A DNA stretch of 64,000 nt from Marthasterias glacialis (lineage: Eukaryota > Echinodermata > Asteroidea > Forcipulatida > Asteriidae): NCBI GenBank assembly GCA_911728455.2, contig OU452225.1, positions 188,501-252,500 on the forward strand, read 5' to 3'. Below the pieces are notes generated by a model, which saw only the letters and a list, made by a program, of their open reading frames with translations, searched no databases and had not been told where the DNA came from. Below, piece by piece: positions 37,659-50,200 of this stretch (positions within the stretch are counted from its first letter, which is position 1; every line of letters starts with the position of its first letter). Both the position numbers and the translations under genes were made by a program.

Positions 37659-37787
37659 AAACCACGGCATCAGCTCCGGCTCTGGCCTTGGCTTCATCAG
37701 TTATTTTGAAAATGTACACTTTCTGTATGGGAGTTCAAAAACTGGCGGACTGTGCCTAAGCCAGATCCCAAGCCGAAGCCGTGGTTT
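37659..37787. mobile_element. MITE-like inverted repeat next to the promoter of the coiled-coil gene
   Basis: The two ends are imperfect inverted copies: AAACCACGGCATCAGCTCCG at the left and, reversed, AAACCACGGCTTCGGCTTGG at the right, around an AT-rich centre of about 60 bases. This is a short non-autonomous element or hairpin about 70 bases upstream of the leader ORF. It contributes the Pro/Glu-rich codons of the open frame that runs upstream of the coiled-coil start. Confidence 0.6.
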
Positions 37788-37799
37788 AGAGAACGGCCA

Positions 37800-40700
37800 T
37801 CTACATTGTTTAAAGCCCATAAAAAGGAGGAAAAACAAAACAAATACCCACCCTACAAAATAAAAAATTTTGTTTTGTTTAAGTTCAACTGCTCTCTTGA
37901 AATTTAAAGACAGATCAAGCTCCACACTGGACATAAGGGAATGGGATAGGGGCTTGGGATGGCATGGTGTCAAGGTCTGTTGACATTGCAGGAAGGAATG
38001 AACAGTCATGGAAGAACAAACAGGAATAACGTACTTTAAAAAGTATTTTATAAATAAAAACATGTTTATTTGCCATCTGTCATACCTTGTCTATTTACAT
38101 GAAACATCGCTTTAAATATAGAAATGCATTCCCATTTATGTAAAATACTAAAAAGATTTTATTTTCGTTACAGGAAAATAGTCAAAGTGAGGGCAAAACA
38201 TAATTTGCATAAAAACTCACATTGCCATCATGTTTCGAAGTGATTCAAATTGTGATCTTTGGCATACACACTGCAGATGATGCTAGTCTTATCATTCAAC
38301 AAATGTCATTATATAGGTCTCTTTACAAAATAATTTACATTATACATTAAATCCTATTTGGTGTTTGCTTCTTTAAAAAGCTTTATCCATTTGAGAGAGA
38401 GAAAGAAATGAACAAATACAAAAACAAAACAGGCTGCAGAATAATGAAGGTGAAAACAAAATGTGCACGGTTCAAACCCAACTGCACTCCAGCTGAAAGG
38501 GTCAAAGCATAATTGACAAAGGTAGGCAAAGAAATCCCCCCACAAAAAAAACAAAACCTTTTTATCATTTCCAATCTCAAAATCCGTACAAATGTTCCTG
38601 AGAAATAAATTCACCTGTCTGACACACTGTCTGAGGTCCCACCCCGCCTTCCCCACACCCACGTATTTGTTAACCAAGTAAACTGAGCACTTAAATTTTT
38701 ACAGTGAAGTCTCTATTGGGTTTATACTCGAGAGCGAGAAGCAAGGACATCTTCGGTCTGTCAAAAAACCTGCATCCTTGTTTTAACTGGTAGACACACA
38801 CACACTACAATTTGCATTTGGATTTGACCAAATGAATAAATATCTATACATGTGAACCAAAACCCTGAAAAAAAATGTCATTCAGTGTTTTCTTGAATGT
38901 ATGATCAACTTAATTGACATTTTTAACAGCCTGGTTATATGGTTTCTTTATTGAAAACTAGAGGTACTGGAATGATCTTGGTTTTCCAAAAACCAATGAT
39001 GTCTCATACTGTTGATTTCAGTTTTATTCTTTTAGTCTTTCCTTTTCCTTGGTAACAACCTTTGCATATAATCATAAACTGCCTTTGCTTGAGAAATAGT
39101 GGAGTAATTTCACTGTTATGCCTTTTGAAAGTAAAAGTTGGAAAAATGGGGGGAAAATAAAAATAAATAAACACTAACATCATAGTTTAACAGGGAAGGT
39201 ACAACATTGCCCTGGAAGTCAAAATCCATCTTCTTAACTTGTTAATGCCAAGAAACTTCAAGAAAGTCAAACTTTCACCATGCTGGATGCTCATTATGGT
39301 CTTTAGAAGGGCTAATTAATTCCAACATTCTAATTTTCAAATACACATAATAATCTGGAACGATTTCACATGAAAAAGATCACATGCTTGAGAAAAGGAA
39401 GCATACTTTGTAAGTTTCCAAGTTTTGTTTAGAGTTATTTTACAAGTTATTATGCCTAATTAAATCACCTAGCCAGGATGTTTCAAATAGAGCTGGTTTC
39501 AGATGGAAGTCATTCTCATATTTTTGACTCTACAATAAGTAAACAATCAGATTAAATCACACGTTTCTTTCACATTCTATTACCAATCCTTTCTGTCAAA
39601 CAAAATAGCAAGACGTCTTGCTGTTTGAACACAAAGAAATTCTCAACAATCTGGCGTATCATTCCTCAATAGTTTATCAATCCTACAGGTTGACAATAGT
39701 TCTGACTTATCATCTAGAATGACCTCTGACCCATCATCTGAAATGACCTTAAGGTCACCTTTGATGTTGTACCTTCCCAAAATCAAATCTTTTTCACAAT
39801 GCATGGGATACAGGGATTCTTATTTTAAGTTTGATGACAAAATAAAACCTGGCAGAAACTGTTAAGAACACATATGCCACAACAAGACGCATTCCCATTT
39901 TGTTCTTTAAGAGCATGACTTTTCAGTGTTCAACAGTTGAGCATGTCCAGTAACAGAACGATTAGGCGTGATAAAAAAGATGGGGGAAAAACCAACAATA
40001 TGGCTAACAAAACCTGGAGAACTGTCACATCATAGACAATCCCTAGAGTTATGCTTTGAGTAAACACTTTACATCACAAACTAACACTTTCAAATTCAAA
40101 CCATTTTGCATCTGGTGGCTAGTGGAATGTTTTGTCTTGTTATCTAAGTGTGTCTAGAAGTTCAACTTAAACCAGAACAACGAGAATAAATAAACAATTA
40201 GTTTGAAACTTACATTAATTGATTAAAGAATACTGCATAATTGTTAAGAAGAGTAATGCATTGATTTTTAGTGATTCATGTGCTTGCAATTTAATTTATA
40301 GCGACATCATCCCACCAATTCAACCTGGGTGCTTAGATCTTAAACCAATTTCATGATGTTGCTTACCCTGCAATTAATTCTTTGCCTAGAGTATGCTGTA
40401 CTTTCTGGGGGCCCTAGATGTGCTGAATTCCAAGGTAAATAATTCTATTTAATTTGGACACCAGTCTAATCTATTCTTTCATCATGTCATTCTATGAATA
40501 GAAAACAACTTTACACTCACTTTCATCTATCATCAACTACACTGTGGAAAAGGTAAGCATTACCATTCATATTACAGCACCAGGGGTCTTTATATAACAA
40601 AAATTTGGTCACAATGCGATCTATTACCATAGAAAAAGAATGAAGTGTTTGTTAGAAGTCATCAAATGGACAAATACGTGCTTTTGAAGATGGTATATAA

Positions 40701-43700
40701 TTATCTGTTAGCCCCAAGTCTGTAGACAGCTACTGCACTCGTTCCTCAGGACTGCAACAAGAGTAAACAGCTCAAATCTTACTCTCAGGAAACCACTCAC
40801 AAATGTCTTGGCATTGATTCAAGATTAACATTTAATACAAATAAAAGAAGTGATAGAAATATTTAATCTATGAAATATTCATCTCCGACAAGGTTGTGTT
40901 GATGTTTGAAAGTGTATTCAAACATATAGCATGAGAAGTTGCATTTATGTTGCCACCTTTGTCTAAACATCACATTACAACATCGGCAATTTACTACAAA
41001 ATGGAAGTTTGTGTAAAATAACACCTAACATTAAATTAACTGTGTAGTTTAATATGACACAAAAACATACAGGTATATATACAAGTGTACACAAACATTC
41101 ATAAAACATACTGATGGATTTCATGTTACTACGTGTAGAAATATATAATAAAGTCTTAGCACCATTTGTAAAATATATTATTGTACATAAATGCATATAG
41201 CTCAGTCTCGCTATCAAATACAATGATAATCTAGGAAGTTACCCACAAAACGTCATTGCTGCTCATTTTACACATTGTGATAAACCATGAAGAACATTCT
41301 AAATGGCATAAACGACCATCAATTTCATCCCCAGCTTGATCCATCCCTATCCTAGTATTCATTGCAAGAAAGTTAAAGTGTGGCTGAAAAATGTCAGATG
41401 TCAAATTTTGATTTGAATCTCCTCAGGTACAGAGAGACAGAGAGAGCAGATAGAAAATTATAACTCATGTTAAACTAGACTGACTTAGATAGATTGAGTA
41501 GAACTAGATTCAAGAGACTGTACAACATTGGTTTGGGGACATCAACTTGCACTTCAATCCTTTTGTAACTTATCTAAGATGCATGTGAAAGGTTCAAAAC
41601 AAAAACATGGAATCCATCCGAGTAAACAATCAACATGTAACAATAATCCTATACCCAATTACAATTGGTTTCACTGATGCGTCCTAAACATTCATCAGCA
41701 TGATTTGTAATGTATGATATAACTGTGCCAGAACTAAAGGTGCAATTCAGTGATGTTTTTACCGCCTGACATCAAGATTGTGCAACTACCAAACAAAACC
41801 ATTTGAAATTGAATGAATCAAATGGAAGTTTAATTGTGTATTGTCTACATGTATGCATTCACCACATGAAATCTTATTGCATGCTGGCATGGCATAACCA
41901 AAACTCAAAACCACAGTGGACATATTAAATGGTCAGACAGTAGGAGGGTTGAGTGTGTATGCAATCACCACATGATATCACATTGCACGTTGGCATAGTC
42001 CCTTAATCTTAGGAATCGTTAACTGTGTGCATTAATATTTCATAGTAATAATAAATGTGTGCAAAGAAACCACTCCATGTCAATATCAACCAAGAAAGTT
42101 CAGAGAAGGTTTAGGGTCGTAGTTCATCCTGCTTGCTTCCTGAATCATACAGCAGCTTTCTCAAGAAACCACTCCATGTCAATATAAACCAAGAAGGTTC
42201 AGAGAAGGTTAAGGGTCGTAGTTCATCCTGTTTGCTTCAGCAGCTTTCTCAAGAAACCATTCCTTGTCAATATCAACCAAGAATGTTCAGAGAAGGTTTA
42301 GGGTCCTAGCTCACCCTGCTTGCTTCCTGAATCATACAGCAGCTTTCTCAAGAAACCACTCCATGTCAATATAAACCAAGAAGGTTCAGAGAAGGTTAAG
42401 GGTCGTAGTTCATCCTGTTTGCTTCAGCAGCTTTCTCAAGAAACCATTCCTTGTCAATATCAACCAAGAATGTTCAGAGAAGGTTAAGGGTCGTAGCTCA
42501 CCCTGTTTGCTTCAGCAGCTTTCTCAAGAAACCATTCCTTGTCAATATAAACCAAGAAGGTTCAGAGAAGGTTTAGGGTCCTAGCTCACCCTGTTTGCTT
42601 CAGCAGCTTTCTCAAGAAACCACTCCTTGTCAATATAAACCAAGAAGGTTCAGAGAAGGTTTAGGGTCGTAGCTCACCCTGCTTGCTTCCTGAATCATAC
42701 AGCAGCTTTCTCAAGAAACCACTCCATGTCAATATCAACCAAGAAGGTTCAGAGAAGGTTTAGGGTCGTAGTTCATCCTGCTTGCTTCCTGAATCATACA
42801 GCAGCTTTCTTGTCACACCCAATCAATTTTGTCAAACTCATTTCTTTGTTCCAATGGTGGTTTCCAACCTAATCTCCAACCATAGCTTTATTTCCTGCTC
42901 TGCCTGAATGAGTTTGTAGTACAAGGCTTTAGAATTGCAGACTGAATCTACACCAGAGCTGCATTGTTATTAGAAGTCTAAATCCAGCATTCTGATATCT
43001 CTATACACAGTTTCCATCTTAAAAATAACTGATACTGTATAGGTCCTTTTCAAAACAATAGGCAGATGTAGACTTACCAGATGTTCACAATGACATAAAC
43101 AATGGAAAAGTCTGCTACTTGGTTATCTCACATGCAATGAAAACATGCACAGAGTAACAAATGATGAATTCATGGAACAAACAATCTCAAGATTAAAGAC
43201 CATAGTAATAAGAGTAGATAGTTTTACTGTCCACCAATTTGACTATCCCCAACCTATAATGACCATACTAATACCTGACAGTATACTTCAAGTATATGTG
43301 GTGATGATTCAATGTTGCCATGGGAACAGTTTGATCACATGGCCTTCCTGATTGCAAGAGAAAGATGATAAGTAATCAGGCGTATTATTACAATAATTCA
43401 GGACAAAGTAAAAAGGATTAGGCCTAATTCTGAATTAAACCTTCACTGGTTACTCAGTAAGAGCTAACGGATTACAGAAGTAAAACCTGTTTGTGGAGTT
43501 TTGTCTCGGAAAAACAGACCAACAAGTCTTTTACTAATTAGGTCATGCCACCATGTATTGTACCTAATAAGCTATGGTGGCTCATGTAAGATATATGTAC
43601 GTTGTGTCAACACATACTTCAGTTTCAAGATTGTTTCAGATCCTCCTATTCAAGATGAGATCTTGGTGTTATTCAATAACACTTTAACAGCAACATGCAA

Positions 43701-44237
43701 AACCATTTTTCCGTCTTCAAATTTGGTGGAGGTTTCCGATGTGCCTACATCATTGCATACCTAGGTCTTATCTGTCATTACTGTTCGGGTTTAATGCTGT
43801 TTTTATTTGTTTTCCACAAGACGCATAGGTCAATATTTTTGGAAAATTAATTAGAAGTTTGGTCCAAGTTGATATCATTAGGATAGCTAGTTTTGACTCC
43901 ATCTGAATTCCATGGTTGACTTACTATTTTACAGTATAGTCGAATCTGAGTAACTATAACATGCCCATTACTGGGTAGGCACTATTCCATAAAATGCATC
44001 CAGCATTCATTTCTTTACACATACAGGCATCTGTGACCAAGGATATTGATGTAACTGTACAAAGTGCCAGTGTGATGTGAATTCAAACCTCTGCATGATG
44101 TAAGTGTAATTCTGTTGCAGTAATGGCAGGGAAAAAACTGACCAGTACATCTGAAACCAATCTGGAATGACTTGATCTATAGAATTGTTGTAAGCCACAG
44201 AGAAGGGGGTTTGGAGTCTTAAGCCCTGCCCCCTCCA
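37800..44237. other. Intergenic stretch and RIC1 3' flank
   Basis: No exon or RNA gene found between the promoter of the coiled-coil gene and the RIC1 stop. The part next to 44238 must contain the RIC1 3' UTR. A direct repeat of about 110 bases (CACCACATGAAATCTTATTG near 41860; CACCACATGATATCACATTG near 41966) and the 88/99-bp array are the only structures seen. Confidence 0.5.
42065..42810 (+). repeat. 88/99-bp tandem array, eight units
   Basis: Units start AGAAACCACTCC or AGAAACCATTCC at 42065, 42164, 42252, 42351, 42439, 42527, 42615 and 42714. Two length classes differ by an 11-base block (CTGAATCATAC). Four units carry it and four do not, and both forms are mixed. It lies 1.4-2.2 kb beyond the RIC1 stop on the transcript strand, possibly within the 3' UTR. 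Confidence 0.92.
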
Positions 44238-47200
44238 TCATGAAACAATACATCCTTGCTCCTCCCCATCCTTGCCTTTCTCATCTTCAAAGACATCTTC
44301 CTCAGAGAGTTCATGCTCAGAGATTACTCCACTTCCATGTGAACCCAGTCTCTTGATCTCCTGATGGCCTACAGATTGATCTGAAGTAGATGAGGTCCTA
44401 GAGTGGGGAGTCTGTGGAGGAGTGATGGCCCTCTCTACCACCTCGGCAAGCACCTGGGCCTGAGGTCTTATGGCAACAAAAAGCGGCTTGTAACCTTGGC
44501 TGTGGGATGAACAAAATCAATCAGTGTACAACACAGAAAGCATGCATACTCAACAATGCAGGTGTCACACGTTCCTTCTCTTCTGAGATTTCACATTTCA
44601 TAAACTTCTTCAGAGTTTTCCAGTCAAAGGGTCAGTAGGTTGCTCATAATAACAGGAAACATGACATAAGAACAAAGCTTTCACAATAATGATTATGATG
44701 CTAACTAATCGTGAGTTTCTCAACACTGAAGAAAAGTCAACATCAATTAAATAAATAAAATGACAATTTTTCAATGTTGTGTTATTCATCATGCACTGTA
44801 CTTTAGCTCATATAACCCAGTAAGTCTGTTCTATAAAAATGTTGAAAAGACAAACTAAAAGAAACTTCTCTTACTGTTACCTTGACGAAGTAGGTTTGTC
44901 ATGAGATAAACAACAGAAATAATTGAATAGGGCTTTAGAAGAACTTACCATTCTGAGTCTGCCCATAGCTCTAAGAATGACAGTCCTTCCCTCATACGAC
45001 CTACTACCTCCAGGGTAACATCAGAGGATGTGGTCACATTGACTACCTTGGAGATGAGTGATAGATCTCTCAATAGAATTGCTATAAGTAGGGTCCATTC
45101 TAAACATACTGCAGCTAAGAAGATGTCAAATAAATACCTGCAAAGAAATAACCATCATATCAACATCAGGATTAGAAGGGTAAATTTCATCAAATTAAGT
45201 GACCCTGTTAAAGACAAATTGATGAAACATTGATTAATGCATTGTCAGGATTTTGTGCATGTTCATAGATGTGTTTATTTTGATCGCAGCAATCAAACTT
45301 GGTGTTCTACAAATGCCGTTTCACATTGTATAACTAGCTAGAAAGTAACACTACATAACTATACATGTGGTTTATCTAAGTTATATCCTTCACACAGTAA
45401 GACAAAAAATCCTTTGTGCTAAGCAGAATTGTTTCACTTTGTTTGTGCAAGTTTTTTAAAGTCCAATTGTCTAAAGAAAATGTCTGGATGGTACATTCAG
45501 GTCGGCTAAGTGGTTTCTTTCCCTGCCCTTCACCTCTGTGACCCCAGTTTGAATCCCGGACTGGAGCCTTGCATGTGGATTGGGTTTTCAGTCCCTACCT
45601 GATTGCGCAGGTTTTCCCTATTTGTGGTTTTCCTCCCACATCTAAAAGTGACATTTGTTCATCATCTTCTCTATACAGGTATCTTCAAACTACATCTTAC
45701 AGTCCTAAAGTCACATTTGAGGGTTGCTTGGTTTCATTACCAGAGATATATGACCTTAACTACTGATTTATAGTAATTTTAAAAGAGTGAGAGAAGCAAT
45801 TAAATTTTCAACACAGCTTCTCAATTACATACCTGAGTTCTTTGTCAGATTGTCGTGGGCCACTTTGGCTCAATTGCAAGTAGAATTGTTCTAACTCCTC
45901 TAAGTTAGCATTACTACTCCATATACTGTCTTCTAAGACATTATCGCCGTCTCCAAATAAAGAGCTTCCTTCCGATGGTTCTGTGGTACAAATGCTATTA
46001 TCATCTGAGCCTATCAATCAATAAGAAGGATTGTGACACATTAGCAAATTTAATCCCCAAATATTTATGGAATAATCAAAACCACTGAAGAAATTATTCA
46101 TAAAAATCATATTAACTTTGCAGTGACTTGTTTTTCGGTAAGAAAAGAAAATGCAAGTTTTTAAGCACTATGGTTTTGGCTGTTATTAAAAGGTACTTAT
46201 TTTTTATATTACCATCTTGTCACACTCCATACACTACATGAAGTGTAAACCATTGTACAGCTTTTATTCAACTGGCCAAAGTCCATTTCATAGACTTTTT
46301 TATGTAGAATTTTAGAGTGAAAAGCTGACAAAGTCATAGGACACCTTGACAGAAGTTAGCCTGACAGAAAATGCTGGAATATGTAAGGGTCATCTTATCA
46401 CTAGTTTTTTTTTTTACATTACAATATCGTCTAAACAACTTTTTTTTAGAATAAATGTGAAGCTGAAATAATGCTAAACATTTTGTCAATTTGAACAAAT
46501 TGAAATAACCAAGTTTTTTCTTTATGCGAATGTAAACAGTGAAGTGAATTTCCCGGAAATGAACAAATGTCAGATACTGATTGCAGGGGTGGGAGTCATT
46601 GCTAATATGGAAAGTAGGATCCAAACTGGCAGTACGTTGAAATGATGGCATTTTGGAAACCTATGGAAAGTAGGATCCAAACTGGGAGTACGTTGAAATG
46701 ATGGCATTTTGGAAACCTATGGAAAGTAGGATCTAAACTGGGAGTACGTTGAAATGATGGCATTTTGGAAACCTCTGGAGTTATAGTTTCCAAGAAGCTT
46801 CAGGGCACACTATCCTCAGTGCTTAAGAAGTAGATCAGAGAGCAGGATTTCTTTATTCTAAAGACCATGCTTACCTTTTGCTGATGGGTATCTGAGAATA
46901 GCTTCCTCCGTTCTGACTTCACTATGTGTACTATCAGATGCTAAACTATTTGGCCTGATTAATACACGCAGATCTCTGTTTAGTGGTAATGGAGCTACAG
47001 GTAAAGTCACTTTCTCAGATTCACTGTCTCCTCCAGACATCTTCAGACCATTCATCTGAGCTTGGATTGATGAGGAAGATGGAGGGGAAGACTTCACTAA
47101 CAAACCTTCAAGATTGAAGAGAGAACAACAAAATTAACAAAAGACTAAAAGCAGCACCATCAATAAGTCAACTTTAACAAGATGTTTAAAACAGAAAAAA

Positions 47201-50200
47201 AAAATTTCAATGTTGTCTTATTAATATTTCAAGATGCTAAAATTGGTTGTAGAGGCAATTAAAATATGTGCCATTACACTTCTGTTGCTAACCTGTTTTT
47301 TCAACACAAAACCTATTTGTTATTTGAGTATTCCATTTCATTACCCAGGGTTTGTACAAAATGTTAAAGTCTGTTTTCATTGGAGCCTTGCATATATTAC
47401 TACATATTTAATATTTACTAAATGTATAATACAAAATAATTTGATTAAAACAATAAACAACAACGCAAATAATAAAGCACCTGAATATAAGACAATGAAG
47501 AAATAATCAATGATCAAATAGAAATTAAATCATTAGCAAACACAAAGAAAAGAGTAAATTTATGCAACTTCTCTGTGTTGAGCCAAGTTTTCACCAAGGC
47601 ACAGCCAAACATCAAGGCAGTCAGACTGAACTAGATAATAATACAGCTAAGGAAATAACGCTAGCTACTGTGTACTTACTAGGTGATTTATTTGCATTGA
47701 TTCCAATGCTTGCAGCACCTGTAGTTAATGTAGGTAAAGGCCACTGAAAGTCATGATGAAGTTTCTTCAAAGCTGCTTCATAGTCTTCAACTTTGGCAAC
47801 ACGATTCCTGTCATGGACAAGAAGGAAGAAAGAAAGCATATCATTTGTCAAAACAACAAAGTTACAGAATTGTTACTGTCACAAATTGTTACTTTTGATT
47901 GTAGAATCATTATCCAAGGATGTGTCTAAATTATCAGCTGCGACTGTTGCTCCAATGCTTCAACTCATGTTGGCATGGTGATCCACATTCTGATTTCATT
48001 TGTCCACCTTCTTTAAACTGAGTTGTTATTTTAATTATTGAATACCAACCTTTCTTTGGTAAGCCATGGCTGTAGTTTAAAGTCCAAGTCAGCAGCATAG
48101 AGCCCTAGATCTCTTAATCTCATGGATGCAAGAAGCTTACGAGCATGACGACTGAGAATGGAATCTACAAAGTACTCTTCAGCTGTTGTTATCTGATCAT
48201 TTGTCTTGGATAAAGAGCTGGAACGGCTACAGAAAAAAATGACAATAGATCAAAAAATACATACACTCAACTCAAAAAACAGAAGGAATTACCCGAGATC
48301 AAAATACAACAAGCAATTTAAGGTGTCTTTAATCTCTGATAGTTATTCTAAACAACTTTGACAACAATTTATAGTTAGTGTTAATTTTTTATGAGGAGAA
48401 GCCCCAGTTTCAAGGAAACACATTATAAATCTAACTCACTGTGTCACAAGTACGGTCAAAATTAAATTCCAGTCACATTTCAGAATTGATTTTGTGCAGT
48501 CCTAGTGTAGTGGTCAATACATACCTCTTCTCAACCCCCACTTCCTGTTTATCATTCACCACAGAGGGCGCCCTCCCACCTTTGCTTGAATGCCTCCCTC
48601 TCTTGTGATTGGTCACACCCTCCTTGGCAGGCAGAGGGGTGGGGCTACCCAGGGGGAAGACGATGGAATTGTTGAGATTTGCAGGTGGAGTTCTTGAGAC
48701 TTCAAAGTCACTTGCACTGATTGAACGTAAGAACCTCAGGAGATCTCTGCAGAGTTTCCATTCATAATGTTCAAGTGCTGCATCTAATAGATGGGTTGCA
48801 TGCTGAAAAATAAATGCAATAAACAGTTAACAGAATAATAGATCAAGAAAATTAAACCAAGATCTACGTCATGGGACAGATTGAATTTATGTTCACACAA
48901 AATAAATACTTTTTCAGATTAGCATTTAGTTTATTTAAATGACCAATTCACATCAATTTTGTTAAAGTTTTAACATGTGCATGTTTATATTTCATCGTGA
49001 CACTTTAAATTGTATTTATTTAATTATCAAAGCTTTAATATTCCATTTTTAAGTTTAGATTAACACTAACAGGCTTTACATACATACATACATACATACA
49101 CTGGGCTTTTATATAGCGCTATTTCATTTAGACCACAGTACATTAGAATATTTTTCCAGCAAGGTATTCGGAGTTACTTTTTGAAGTATGAGACCTATTC
49201 CTTTAGCACCATGTAACGGTTTACAAGGTGCTGTGGCGCAATCTGCAGCCAATCAAACCAGGAACACCAGGGCGAACCCCTTCTCTTTTCGATAAGTGCA
49301 CTGGATTCTTTTACATGCATTACACAACACACAGGACCTACGGCTTTACGTTCCATCCGAAGGACACAGCAATAATGAATAAATGGCTTGCTTAAGGACA
49401 CAAGTGTCACGACCGGGACTTGAACCCACACTCTGCTGATCAGAAACACCAGAGCTTGAGTCCAGTATTCTTATCTGCTTGGCCACGATACGCCACGCTT
49501 TTGTGTCAGTGTTGAGTACACTTTTTTTAATCCTGGCTAGCTTGAAATGGGTTACATTTGTTCTCAATGTATTTTCAACCCCCCAACCCTTTTCTGTTAT
49601 TTCCCATCACTCTTCCCCCATGTCCCCTGTACACTGTGCCCTAATTTTCTTTCTAACCATTCTCAATTCCCTTATTTCAATCAGTATATGTAGTTGCTTT
49701 GTTTTTGTATTCTTTATCCTGAAGTTACGTTGATGTACTTTGACAATTGGCAAAATAAACAATAATGTTGAGTTCTTTAACATGCACAACCCACCCTAAT
49801 ACAAAGGGTATAATTTTCACAGAGATGTCAGTATTTCTTCTTTGAATTGAGTTTCTTTGAATTGAGTTCCCTGGTACTCACATGTCTACTGACTTTGGGA
49901 GGTTCAAGATTCTGTAAGATCAGCAGATATGAAGCAGCAGTCTGCAGGGCACCAGTTTTTATACATTGCTAAAATTAAAAACAAAAATTAAGGTTAAATT
50001 TAAAAGTGAACTTTGGTAAACATTTTATTTCCACAACATTTAAGCTATACATAATTTACATAAGTCCCCTTCTCACTTTAATTACAGACCGCTTATTATA
50101 TAAATGAACTTTTCAATAAATTAAGGTTTCCCCTTTTATTGGTTACTACACTATTATGTTTGGTTTGAAGAATTAAAAGTGAGGACACTACACTACATTA

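Larger units (their letters stand above)
44238..48226 (-). other. RIC1: RIC1 C-terminal tail exons and stop
   Basis: Six exons encode the end of the protein: [32 protein letters not shown], a Ser-rich stretch (46875-47105), an acidic Ser-rich exon (45833-46010), then [14 protein letters not shown] and [18 protein letters not shown]. The last exon ends with an acidic tail, residues GCIVS and TGA. The order matches vertebrate RIC1, which also has a disordered Ser-rich stretch followed by a short helical repeat and an acidic tail. Confidence 0.9.

Noticed and set aside
37515-37697. N-terminal extension of the coiled-coil protein from an upstream in-frame ATG
   Set aside because: The most distal part of the extension lies in a MITE-like inverted repeat and the rest has leader character with another ATG in a different frame. 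I kept 37514 as the start but the frame is open.
42065-42810. CRISPR array
   Set aside because: Units are directly adjacent 88/99-bp repeats without unique spacers, in an animal genome.
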